Below, in pieces: positions 8,599 to 17,024 of a DNA stretch of 64,000 nt. Under the pieces are notes generated by a model that searched no databases, was not told the DNA's origin, and saw only the letters and a list, made by a program, of their open reading frames with translations. The position numbers and the translations under genes were made by a program. Within the stretch, counting starts at the first letter, position 1; every line of letters starts with the position of its first letter. Source of the stretch: Methanobacteriota archaeon (GTDB taxonomy: Archaea > Thermoplasmatota > Poseidoniia > MGIII > CG-Epi1); NCBI GenBank assembly GCA_014240055.1, contig JAAZXP010000001.1, positions 1 through 64,000 on the forward strand, read 5' to 3'.

Positions 8599-11500
8599 AT
8601 GAACATAAACGTAGCAAAGTCATCCTCCCTATACGGGAAAATGACAGCAATTCTCGTCGTAGTGTTGTTCGCATTCAGTGGTTTCACCACTAGTGCTTCA
8701 GCAATATCAGACGATGAGCAAGACAGCGAAATCATCAATGGGATAACCCTTGGTGAAGCAATAGAATCGGAATCACAAGGTGTAGTTGAGGCAATCTCTG
8801 AACTCAATATAGTTGTTCCAGGGCAAGATTCAGTATTAGTTATGCCTATGGAAGACGGTGCATTCGCTCCAGCTAAACAACCAGCTGGGGATGCAAAAGT
8901 ATTGATCGTAGACGATGATGGCGAAAATTGGATGTCAGGCCCATGGCTTGAAGCATCTCACATCGCTACAGCTTTGAACGATGGTGGATATTCCTACGAT
9001 GTTTTCCGTGCAGGAAGATGGGGTGGAACTGCTAAAGAATTACCTAGCGGTGATGCAGGATTATCCTTAGTTGACGATTACGAACTAATTATTTGGTATG
9101 GTGGATGGAATACTCAAATAATGTCCAGTTCAGAAACTAGTGTTTTAGAAAATTATCTTGATGGAAACAATGGTAACGGAGACAGTTTTTCTACAACTAA
9201 TAGAAATATATTTGTCTCTACACAAATGAGTGATTGGTTTGATGCTAATAATGGAAATTTCCAAAATAATTATATGCATTCAGATACTTATTATTCATCT
9301 TACATTGTTGTTGATGGAACTTCAAACCCAATGAAGGGTGTTGATGGTTCTATTTTTGAAGAAAAAGAATATGCAACAGATACAGCAGGTACTCACTATC
9401 TTGACAGGCCATGTGGTAACAAGCCGTATGATACCTCTGCAACCGGAGCTTTCTGGATGGATGCACGTAAGAATGCAGCAGACGGTCACGAATATCATGC
9501 AGTTCAATTTCCAGTGGATGGTTACATAGGTCCGCAAACACATAAAGCTTTCATGTTTGCAGATGAAATTGGAGTATTCAATAAAAGATCAGACAGAGCA
9601 GATTTATTTGCAACCGTTCTATCATGGATGGGTGTAACTAAAGAGCAAACACAGAATGTAGACATAGGTATTGGAGGAGTTGATATTCCTAATCATGTAC
9701 AATACTGGCGTTCAGTAGAATCTATGGTACCTGTAGACATTCGAATAACAGTAACAAATTACGGTATGCTTCCTCAGAGTAGCACAGCTGTTGCATTAAA
9801 AATAAAGAATCAATTTGGTCAAGTTCTGTTTGACAGTACATTTGACACCAGGGCTTTCCCAGAGGGACACCCTATGCACATCTCAGATTCAATTCAAAAT
9901 GGTGACAGTGTTGTATTTACTTTCAATAGAACAAATGACAGACACCAACGTATTTACGATGGTAATGATGAGAATAAAGCAAGACATGTAATATTCACAA
10001 GTGCTGGTATGGATCGACTTTCAGCGGAAGTTAAGCATACTGGAGATCAAGGTATAGCTAATAATTACGTACAAGCAGATGTTGGTGTAGGTAAGTGGAT
10101 TGAAAACGGTGAAGCGCCTGAAGATGAAATTGGTCCATCGATTACATTCGGTGACACAGACGATAATGGTGCAAATAGTTTAGATCATGTTAATTATCAC
10201 CGTGCAAGCAGTTATGACTGGGATGCAGATGGTTGTGGTTGGTATGAAGGTGCTGACGATGATTGTGTAGCAAACGGTGGAACATTAAACAAAACTAAAG
10301 GTGGAGTTTACCACGAGGGTAAATCGGCCTTAGCAATGTTTGCATCAAATGGATGGACAAAATCAACTGGTAACCCAGATAATTGTGTTGCAGGTTCAGG
10401 AATGAAAGACGATGCTGACTGTCCAAAATTCACCATGGAACCTAACCAAGATGACTATTTCGTATCGCCTCCTATGGATTTGAGTGCTATGGATGAAGTT
10501 GTAATTGGTATGTTGTTTACAGGTTGTATGGAATCAGGAGATAATTTCCGTATGCAAGTATCAAAAGATGGAGTCTCATGGACTAATTTGATTTCTTATT
10601 CTGGATTCTGTCCAGGTGAAGGTTCATGGTATCTATGGGGTGGAGGAAATCCAAAATATCAGGGATATACATTAGGAAGTGATTTCTATGGTAGTGATGA
10701 TACTGATGCAGTTTACTGGAGAGTACAAGCAGATGCAGACAGTGACCAGGTTACCGAAGGTAGCCGACCTTACGCAGGCTGGTTCATAGATGAGATTGTT
10801 TTCCGTGGAACAGAACGTATTACTCGTGATGTTGCTGTAGGAGATATTTCAGTCCGTGAAGGTGCTAACATGATTGTTAAGGATTCAGAAGGAAACAGCT
10901 TGTGGAGAGAAATCAATGCAACAGTTGTAAATGCTGGAGAAGCAGCATGGACTGATTTACCAGTCAAGATTTCTGTAACTAATTTACAAGGTGAAGAAAT
11001 GTCTTCATTCCTTGACACAACACAACCAACAATTCCTAATCTAGCAGGAGATTCAACATATGGTGACATAACTCCAGGAGATGGTAATGAGGATCAGAAA
11101 GAATTATTCTCATTGTTTAGAACTCCGAGTGCGAATACGTACTATGCTGAAGTTGAAGTGTTAGTTCCGGCAGGTAAAGATTTCTTCCCTTGGAATAATT
11201 CTTTAACCTATACTTTCAGAGTTTTCGATACTTTCTTCAAAGATGATATCGACACTCCAGATGACCGATCTTCAGTATATGCATATACTAAGGCAGATAG
11301 GTTGTCTACTACTGCTAATACATGGAAAGAACGAAGTATCAATGATAATGCCTACTCAGGTTCATATGTTTGGCAGTATGCTAAGGAATCAGGATATAGT
11401 AAAGAAAATCCTACCACTGCAGCAGGCTCTGATGACAGTTTGATTACACAAGACGAATATGATCGAGATAGTGCAGGAAGTCAATTTGGCAATGATGTCA

Positions 11501-13953
11501 ATGTTGATTTACGAGCTGCTTTCCAACCAATTTTATCTTTTGCAATTAAATGGGATTTAGCTGCTGGAGATAGATTGGAAGTTAGAGCTGCTACTGATTT
11601 CGATAGCACACAAGCAGTAACATCTGGAACTTGGTCAGTCTTAAAGACTTACGAAGACAACTGCGGTTGTTCTTGGGAAGGAAATGACCAATGGATTGAA
11701 GAAGAATTAAGCCTTGACGAGTTTGAAGGTTACCAAACCTGGATTGATTTCCGAGTTGTAACTGCAAACGGTGGAGGTAAGGGTGTAATGCTTGATGATA
11801 TCATGGTAATTGGTAATGAATACCGAAACAACTTCGATATTACAAGTGTAGTAACTGACAGATATGCAGCTTCAGGTGGAGAGCATGACTTGGCTATTAC
11901 AGTTAAGGGAATTGGTCTACGTCCACAAGAGGGTGTAACTGTCTATGCACAGATTACAGACTCTAATGGTATGCGTGTATGGCCTACTGACCGAACATTC
12001 AATTTCTTTGAAGTGCCATCCAATTATGATCCAGACGGTAATGGAGTATTTGGATTGGAGAAAGGTCAAGAATTCACAGTAGATCCGTCAACAGCTGGTG
12101 ACGACTGGGTTTGGGGTGCAGGATTTGGTCCTGGCATCTATAATCTAAAAATTACTGCTTGGAGACCTGATGAAGTTCAAGTTCCTGACGAAAATCGTGC
12201 TAACAACATCAAAACAGTAACAATTGTTTTGGGTGCTGCACTTCTTTCTGGAGAAGCTGAAAACTGGAACTTAGGAAATAGCTGGTCAGCTGGATCTTAT
12301 ATCTGGGATGGAAGCAATGATGGTTCATTAACATCTGATGAATTCCAAGTTTGGAATAGTCGACCTTTCCTAGTAGTTGAAGCAGAATACGATTTAACTG
12401 ATGCTTATGTTAAAGCTCAAGTTAGAACTGGTTCTAGTGGTTCTTGGTATGATGTTAAGTGGAGAGCAGTTGATCAATTGTCAACACTTTACTCTATACC
12501 TGGTGCAAACTACACCGTATTGCCTGACCGATGGTCTGGAGCAAGTAGTTTCGATAACTCGACAACTCAGACTTTCTTTGCGGATTTAGGTTCAGTTGAA
12601 CAAATCGGTGACGGTTCAGGTCAACTACAAGATCAATTCATCCGTGGAACAATGCAAGTTAGATTGACAGGAACCAATACTGGTGGTGGAGGATCGTTTA
12701 CGGCCTTCTATCCGTCTGTCTTCGGTCTTGATGACTACTCAGTAGATGTCAAGTCTATTTCACCAGGAACTCAGAATGGAATTCCATCTTCAGTTATTAA
12801 CGGAGATTCAAAGAGAACCTATACAGTGAAAGTCAATAATTACGGAGCAGCTTCTGACGCAGGAGTTGTGGATTTCGTAATTACTGCACCTGACAGTGCT
12901 TTCGTTACATTACAAGATGGAACATTAGCAGTAATGGATTCAGTTATTCAGAATGGAAAAGACACTAGAGTAGCAATCAAGCCAGTTATCTCACTATGGG
13001 GTAATGGCCGTGATGATCCTAATCTTGGTGACCAAACTGCATACGTCTATGAAAATGGAAACATACTATGGCCTAGTGGCAATGTTGAAGCATATTCTGC
13101 AGGAGTAAGTGGAGCTAAGACCGGTTGGGATATCAGTAATCCAACTAAGTCAAGCTGGAATGCAAATACAGATAAACCAATTGAACCAGATGCAAGCGAC
13201 ATGGTTGCACCAGGTTCAGTAATGACAGTATCAATTGAAGTTACAATTGGTTACTCTGAATGGGTAATGCCAGGAACTTGGAGTATTCAAGCAGATGCAC
13301 GATCTTGGTCCGACTATGAAGATACCTTCACAACTATGGACTCAGATGGTCAAGCAACACTAGTAATTTCTAAACCTGATCTTTCAATTGGTGAAGATGT
13401 AAGATACATTTCACACGCAACTGGCTACGGTTCATCCGGAATTGGTTGGGAAAAGAAAACAGGTGGAAGTGGCGATAACGAAGATCCATACTTCAGTTTC
13501 ATGTTCCAAGTTCTTAACACAGGAACTGAGACTGTAGGAAACTTCCAAGTAGGTCTTGAAGACTTTGAATCTAATTCATTAGGTGTTCAAGTTACACTAT
13601 ACTGGACTGGTAATGGATGGGCTATAGACGAAGACACAACTACTGCACACGGAGCTATGATAAAGACAGAAGGTAACAAGAAGTTCATCTTCTTCCAAGC
13701 TACAGCAGCAGAATTGGGTATGTCAGCAGGTCCTGGTGACGATGCAAGTGGTTCTTACACGTTCTACTTGAGTGTTGATACTTCAGCAGATGTAGATGAA
13801 TCCAACGAACAGAACAACAGGGTTCCTATCTCTATAACTGCAGTTAAGGAAGTTAACACAGTACCATCTTTCGCTCTGTCATTGATGAGCATAACCATGA
13901 GCGGTCTATTGGCTGCAATTGGAATTGCACTCAGACAGAAAGAAGAAGAGTAA
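8599..13953 (+). CDS. Giant secreted surface protein (1784 residues) with C-terminal anchor helix
   Basis: The N-terminus has a signal peptide (basic start, hydrophobic run near residues 14-33, then ASA). A segment near residues 93-230 beginning AKVLIVDDDGENW resembles the glutamine-amidotransferase-like fold seen in large exported proteins. Several beta-sandwich regions of the MAM/CARDB type follow, for example around VSPPMDLSAMDEVVIG and the repeated DLAITVKG/TYTVKVNNYG segments. The C-terminus has VPSFALSLMSITMSGLLAA and a short charged tail. No catalytic motif is recognised. The gene seems richer in C-ending codons (aac, gac, tac, atc) than its neighbours and has an AGGTG ribosome site before the ATG. 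I infer high expression, perhaps as a cell-envelope component. A 118-base leader precedes it. Confidence 0.85.
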   Translation: MNINVAKSSSLYGKMTAILVVVLFAFSGFTTSASAISDDEQDSEIINGITLGEAIESESQGVVEAISELNIVVPGQDSVLVMPMEDGAFAPAKQPAGDAKVLIVDDDGENWMSGPWLEASHIATALNDGGYSYDVFRAGRWGGTAKELPSGDAGLSLVDDYELIIWYGGWNTQIMSSSETSVLENYLDGNNGNGDSFSTTNRNIFVSTQMSDWFDANNGNFQNNYMHSDTYYSSYIVVDGTSNPMKGVDGSIFEEKEYATDTAGTHYLDRPCGNKPYDTSATGAFWMDARKNAADGHEYHAVQFPVDGYIGPQTHKAFMFADEIGVFNKRSDRADLFATVLSWMGVTKEQTQNVDIGIGGVDIPNHVQYWRSVESMVPVDIRITVTNYGMLPQSSTAVALKIKNQFGQVLFDSTFDTRAFPEGHPMHISDSIQNGDSVVFTFNRTNDRHQRIYDGNDENKARHVIFTSAGMDRLSAEVKHTGDQGIANNYVQADVGVGKWIENGEAPEDEIGPSITFGDTDDNGANSLDHVNYHRASSYDWDADGCGWYEGADDDCVANGGTLNKTKGGVYHEGKSALAMFASNGWTKSTGNPDNCVAGSGMKDDADCPKFTMEPNQDDYFVSPPMDLSAMDEVVIGMLFTGCMESGDNFRMQVSKDGVSWTNLISYSGFCPGEGSWYLWGGGNPKYQGYTLGSDFYGSDDTDAVYWRVQADADSDQVTEGSRPYAGWFIDEIVFRGTERITRDVAVGDISVREGANMIVKDSEGNSLWREINATVVNAGEAAWTDLPVKISVTNLQGEEMSSFLDTTQPTIPNLAGDSTYGDITPGDGNEDQKELFSLFRTPSANTYYAEVEVLVPAGKDFFPWNNSLTYTFRVFDTFFKDDIDTPDDRSSVYAYTKADRLSTTANTWKERSINDNAYSGSYVWQYAKESGYSKENPTTAAGSDDSLITQDEYDRDSAGSQFGNDVNVDLRAAFQPILSFAIKWDLAAGDRLEVRAATDFDSTQAVTSGTWSVLKTYEDNCGCSWEGNDQWIEEELSLDEFEGYQTWIDFRVVTANGGGKGVMLDDIMVIGNEYRNNFDITSVVTDRYAASGGEHDLAITVKGIGLRPQEGVTVYAQITDSNGMRVWPTDRTFNFFEVPSNYDPDGNGVFGLEKGQEFTVDPSTAGDDWVWGAGFGPGIYNLKITAWRPDEVQVPDENRANNIKTVTIVLGAALLSGEAENWNLGNSWSAGSYIWDGSNDGSLTSDEFQVWNSRPFLVVEAEYDLTDAYVKAQVRTGSSGSWYDVKWRAVDQLSTLYSIPGANYTVLPDRWSGASSFDNSTTQTFFADLGSVEQIGDGSGQLQDQFIRGTMQVRLTGTNTGGGGSFTAFYPSVFGLDDYSVDVKSISPGTQNGIPSSVINGDSKRTYTVKVNNYGAASDAGVVDFVITAPDSAFVTLQDGTLAVMDSVIQNGKDTRVAIKPVISLWGNGRDDPNLGDQTAYVYENGNILWPSGNVEAYSAGVSGAKTGWDISNPTKSSWNANTDKPIEPDASDMVAPGSVMTVSIEVTIGYSEWVMPGTWSIQADARSWSDYEDTFTTMDSDGQATLVISKPDLSIGEDVRYISHATGYGSSGIGWEKKTGGSGDNEDPYFSFMFQVLNTGTETVGNFQVGLEDFESNSLGVQVTLYWTGNGWAIDEDTTTAHGAMIKTEGNKKFIFFQATAAELGMSAGPGDDASGSYTFYLSVDTSADVDESNEQNNRVPISITAVKEVNTVPSFALSLMSITMSGLLAAIGIALRQKEEE

Positions 13954-13954
13954 G

Positions 13955-13997
13955 TCACTCTAAGTGAAATGACATTGGGGAGGGGAGAGATCTCCTC
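13955..13997 (+). terminator. Two stem-loops directly after the giant surface-protein gene
   Basis: TCACT-cta-AGTGA (13955-13967) begins two bases after the stop codon. GGGGAG-agat-CTCCTC (13982-13997, one G-U pair) follows. The second is a GC-rich island in an AT-rich region. They could stabilise the 3' end of an abundant mRNA or mark processing or termination. There is no long T-tract, so a simple archaeal U-rich terminator is not obvious. Confidence 0.35.
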
Positions 13998-14094
13998 CTG
14001 CAATGCGCGTTAATGTTCAGCCTAGGCTTTGTTGATTATTGTGAATCCTGCGTGGACATACAGTAGTATTTAATGGAGGTAGAATTAGGGAATT

Positions 14095-14334
14095 ATGAAA
14101 AACGAAGTAAACAACTTCTTAAAATTAATTACTACAATTACAGGTATTTCTGTATTATTTACAGTAGGAGGTTTGACTATAGATGGAATAAGACAAGGAG
14201 ATTACACTTTTCCAATATTCTTAATTGTAGTTTTACTTATCATTTGGACGCTTCAAGAGCCCATAAAGAATATGGGAGTAATAAGGCAAAAAAGAATTGA
14301 CGAACAGCGTAAAAAAAATCAAAAGAAAAGATAA
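14095..14334 (+). CDS. Small two-helix membrane protein of unknown function
   Basis: This 79-residue protein has two hydrophobic segments (about residues 10-28 and 39-53) and a strongly basic C-terminal tail (RQKRIDEQRKKNQKKR). I do not recognise the family. The ATG at 14095 is about 25 bases downstream of a TATA-like AGTATTTAATG, which fits a leaderless or short-leader transcript. An overlapping frame from an ATG at 14073 looks unlike a protein and is less likely. It ends convergent to ftsZ. Confidence 0.7.
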   Translation: MKNEVNNFLKLITTITGISVLFTVGGLTIDGIRQGDYTFPIFLIVVLLIIWTLQEPIKNMGVIRQKRIDEQRKKNQKKR

Positions 14335-14370
14335 GTTCATTTTCAATTAAAAACAACCGTTTCGGTGTGT

Positions 14371-14472
14371 TAGACTGAGGGTCCGGACCCCCCTCAAACT
14401 CCCCTCGTCTAGTATATTAGTTTAGAATCAGGGTGCCATAAGCCTCTACCATAGCAAATAGAGACTTATAGC
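14371..14472. other. Structured, GC-rich convergent intergenic segment
   Basis: Between the small membrane-protein gene and ftsZ there are 152 bases with two strong folds. GGGTCCGGACCC (14379-14390) is a perfect 12-base palindrome, and TGAGGG/CCCTCA flank it as an alternative stem. Then 14435-14447 pairs with 14460-14472 (GCCATAAGCCTCT against AGAGACTTATAGC), giving 11 pairs interrupted by two C-A mismatches around a 12-base loop. No tRNA or known RNA family fits. It may be a two-sided terminator or a small RNA. Confidence 0.35.
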
Positions 14473-14486
14473 GAAGGTGTGGAACT

Positions 14487-15533
14487 TTAATTGATCATTT
14501 GGATAGACTTACCTAGAGGAGAGCTTGGCTTCTCTGTTAGGTCTTCTATATTCAATTCATCTTGTGGTATTGCTGAGACTAACATCACTACTTTGACGCT
14601 AGAGCCCATAGAATCATCCGTTCTTAATCCCCAGATGAGATTAACATCATCTGACAAATCATATTTCAAAGCAGATAATACTTCATGACAATTATTTAGT
14701 GAAAATTCACTTCCTGCAGCTACATGTAATAGAACAGCTTCAGCACCTTTGTAGTGTGAACCTAGTAATGGATTATTCAAAACAGAATCTAAAACACTTC
14801 CAGGATCAGATCCTTCAGAATCTCCGTAAAGAACTTTAGCATTACCTCCTGCTTCTATAATTTTTCTTAAATCAGCAAAATCAACATTTATGGTAGACGG
14901 TTCAGTAACTACTTCAGCTAATGATTGAACAGTCTCAGCTACTAAATCAGACATTACTCCGAAAGCTTTCTTCATCGGATAATCTCCATTCTTTATTTCA
15001 TTAATTTTTTCATTATCTAATTCAATAACACAATGACAGCTGTCTTTTAGCTCTTTAAGGCCTTCAAGGGCAGTATTACGCCTTCTAGATCCTTCTTCCT
15101 TGAATGGTAAGACTGCGACACCTACGACCAATGCATCAGTCTCTCTAGCGTAGTTTGCAATTACTGGTGAGCAACCAGTTCCAGTCCCTCCTCCCATTCC
15201 AGCAATAACAAAGATCATATCTGTATCACTTAGAGCATCTCTTAGAGTTGCTTCATCTTCTTCAGCACACCTCTTTCCTAGGTGTGGATCGCCACCAGTT
15301 CCTCTTCCTTGTGTAATAGTAGCACCTAAAACTTTTCTACTGTGAGCTCGGCAATTATTGAGATGTATTGCATCTGTATTCAATGCAATAGTTTGTACTC
15401 CCGTAATTCTTCGGTTGTATAAACGCTTGAGAATATTATTCCCAGCTCCACCTACACCTAGAACTTTGATCTTTGGAGGAGTAATAAATTCCATAAGATC
15501 ACTGCTGTCAAAACTTTCTAATTTATCCATCAT
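14487..15533 (-). CDS. ftsZ: Cell division GTPase FtsZ
   Basis: The 348-residue protein has the FtsZ/tubulin nucleotide site: GVGGAGNN near residues 26-33, the signature GMGGGTGTG near residues 112-120, and the synergy loop NVDFADLRKII, whose Asp completes the GTPase site of the next subunit. It polymerises into the division ring. The C-terminal tail is short (SPLGKSIQMIN). It follows the ribbon-helix-helix gene by three bases and is surely cotranscribed with it. A SepF anchor is encoded at 42732-43088. Confidence 0.96.
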   Translation of the reverse strand: MMDKLESFDSSDLMEFITPPKIKVLGVGGAGNNILKRLYNRRITGVQTIALNTDAIHLNNCRAHSRKVLGATITQGRGTGGDPHLGKRCAEEDEATLRDALSDTDMIFVIAGMGGGTGTGCSPVIANYARETDALVVGVAVLPFKEEGSRRRNTALEGLKELKDSCHCVIELDNEKINEIKNGDYPMKKAFGVMSDLVAETVQSLAEVVTEPSTINVDFADLRKIIEAGGNAKVLYGDSEGSDPGSVLDSVLNNPLLGSHYKGAEAVLLHVAAGSEFSLNNCHEVLSALKYDLSDDVNLIWGLRTDDSMGSSVKVVMLVSAIPQDELNIEDLTEKPSSPLGKSIQMIN

Positions 15534-15536
15534 TTT

Positions 15537-15932
15537 TTAATCACTTCCATAATCTGAAAATAGCATTTTTCGTCTGTTTGAAATGGTATTGACCTCATTT
15601 CGTAAGAATTGGTAATCTTTCTCTTCTCTGTATTTAGAGGTAGAGTGCTGTAAGATTGCTTCAGACACAATCTGATCTATATTTCCATAGCCGTCTTCTT
15701 GAAGGTCATGTAATTTTTCTCTAACTTTCTGAGGGACCTTTACAGTCATTGAATCGTGAGTTGGAGATACGGTGTGTCTGTCTAGGTATTCATCTAAAGC
15801 TTCTTGAATTAATTGATTATAAGATTTAATTTTGAGGGGGTTTTCAGTTGCCCAATATTCGATTCTGGCAGCTCTTTCTGGGTCTAAACGGACTGTTAAT
15901 CTGTTGGTAGTTAGAGGTCCGAGTGGTGCCAT
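15537..15932 (-). CDS. Double ribbon-helix-helix DNA-binding protein upstream of ftsZ
   Basis: This 131-residue protein carries two ribbon-helix-helix-like units: NRLTVRLDPERAARIEYWA with a following helix pair (about residues 10-50), and SMTVKVPQKVREKLHDLQ followed by IDQIVSEAILQH (about residues 61-97). Such proteins dimerise and bind short direct or inverted DNA repeats. It is the first gene of the ftsZ operon. In haloarchaea a ribbon-helix-helix regulator (CdrS) is linked to ftsZ2, so a similar division-control role is a reasonable inference, not proven homology. A perfect archaeal TATA element (TTTATATA, 15957-15964 on this strand) sits about 25 bases before the ATG, giving a leaderless or nearly leaderless transcript. 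Confidence 0.85.
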   Translation of the reverse strand: MAPLGPLTTNRLTVRLDPERAARIEYWATENPLKIKSYNQLIQEALDEYLDRHTVSPTHDSMTVKVPQKVREKLHDLQEDGYGNIDQIVSEAILQHSTSKYREEKDYQFLRNEVNTISNRRKMLFSDYGSD

Positions 15933-15956
15933 ATTATCTCAAACATAGAAGCATAG

Positions 15957-16066
15957 TATATAAACTTAATGGTTTATGACATCAAAAGTGTGTCATAATT
16001 ATATTTTAAGTGTCAAAGTCTAGTCAAAACTGTGTCATACTTTCGGTCACCTCAAATAGATATAAA
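15957..16066. promoter_or_regulatory. Divergent promoter with an array of GTCA elements
   Basis: The minus-strand TATA box TTTATATA (15957-15964) serves the ribbon-helix-helix/ftsZ operon. GATATAAAG (16059-16067) serves the thiolase gene, whose GTG lies about 23 bases downstream. Between them NGTCA elements occur at 15991, 16011, 16022, 16033 and 16045 on the plus strand, and one inverted copy (TGACA, 15977-15981). Successive starts differ by 20, 11, 11 and 12 bases, so the elements fall on about the same face of the helix. Two copies are extended to identical TGTGTCATA (15989-15997 and 16031-16039). This looks like an operator array. Confidence 0.65.
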
Positions 16067-16085
16067 GTAGTATGTATCTTCATTT

Positions 16086-17009
16086 GTGGCTTGTAAAAAG
16101 TGTACTATTGATCCGGTGATTAGTCGCCGTTACTCAGGTGAAGTACTTTGCGAGAGATGTTTCTTTAAATCTTTCGAAAAGAATGCTATCAAAGAATTAA
16201 GGAGTCAAATAAATCTCCTCATCAAAAATTCAGATATTAAGATAAAAAAGATAGGTATTGGTCTTTCAGGCGGTAAGGATTCAACTGTTGCTTTGAAGAT
16301 TTTAGATTACTACAGGAAGGAAAGGGATGTTGAATTAATTGGCTTATCTGTTGATGAAGGCATTGAAGACTATCGTTCAGCTTCTCTTGATTGTGCAAAA
16401 AAAAGTTGTGAATCATTCGATGTACCTCTTCATATATTTTCATACAAAGAATTGATAGGTATGACTCTCGGTGAATTATTAATTAAGAATCCGCCTGATG
16501 CATCACCTTGTTCACCATGTGGTATTCTCAGAAGGAGGTCATTGAATCAAATGGCTAAGAAGGCAGAAGTGGATTGCATGGTCTTAGGACATAATCTTGA
16601 TGATTTTTCTCAAACTGTTTTAATGAATCATTCTCGAGGTGATATTTCACGTCTAAGTCGCATGGCACCTCATAGGTCTGTTCAGAAAGGATTTATTCCT
16701 AGATTATTACCATTGAGAAGACTTCCTGAACAAGAAGTATATCTTTATGCACTCCTAAATGGCATGGATTTCCATGAGGGTACATGTCCCTATGCAGGTA
16801 AAGCACAGAGAAATCTTTTCCGTAAAATATTGATGGATTTGGAGCAGAAGCAACCGGGAACACGTCATTCTCTTCTTAGTGGAATGGAAAAAATCCGCGA
16901 AACAGTTGAACTTCCTTCAGAAATTTCTTCCTGCCCATCTTGTGGAGAACCTTCAGGTGGGGATGGCCCTTGTGTATTCTGTCGTGAATTCTCTTCTTTT
17001 GTAGTTTAA
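16086..17009 (+). CDS. TtuA/NcsA-type tRNA 2-thiouridine synthetase
   Basis: The 307-residue protein has an N-terminal zinc finger (CKKC and CERC), the PP-loop ATP site GLSGGKDST near residues 60-68, a central CSPCG pair near residue 142 that would hold the catalytic iron-sulfur cluster, VLGHNLDD, and a C-terminal zinc ribbon (CPSC and CVFC). This is the layout of the TtuA/Ncs6 group, which adenylates and thiolates tRNA uridines (position 54 or 34). The position cannot be decided from sequence alone. Start is a GTG consistent with a leaderless transcript. It diverges from the ftsZ operon across the GTCA array. Confidence 0.88.
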   Translation: MACKKCTIDPVISRRYSGEVLCERCFFKSFEKNAIKELRSQINLLIKNSDIKIKKIGIGLSGGKDSTVALKILDYYRKERDVELIGLSVDEGIEDYRSASLDCAKKSCESFDVPLHIFSYKELIGMTLGELLIKNPPDASPCSPCGILRRRSLNQMAKKAEVDCMVLGHNLDDFSQTVLMNHSRGDISRLSRMAPHRSVQKGFIPRLLPLRRLPEQEVYLYALLNGMDFHEGTCPYAGKAQRNLFRKILMDLEQKQPGTRHSLLSGMEKIRETVELPSEISSCPSCGEPSGGDGPCVFCREFSSFVV

Positions 17010-17024
17010 AACTGAATTTTATTA

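Noticed and set aside
14471..14688. A plus-strand TTG-start frame antisense to the 3' end of ftsZ, preceded by GCGAAGGTGTG, the same 11 bases found before the surface-protein gene at 8599.
   Set aside because: Eleven-base matches are common in 64 kb, the frame overlaps a certain gene on the other strand, and the product has no recognisable feature.
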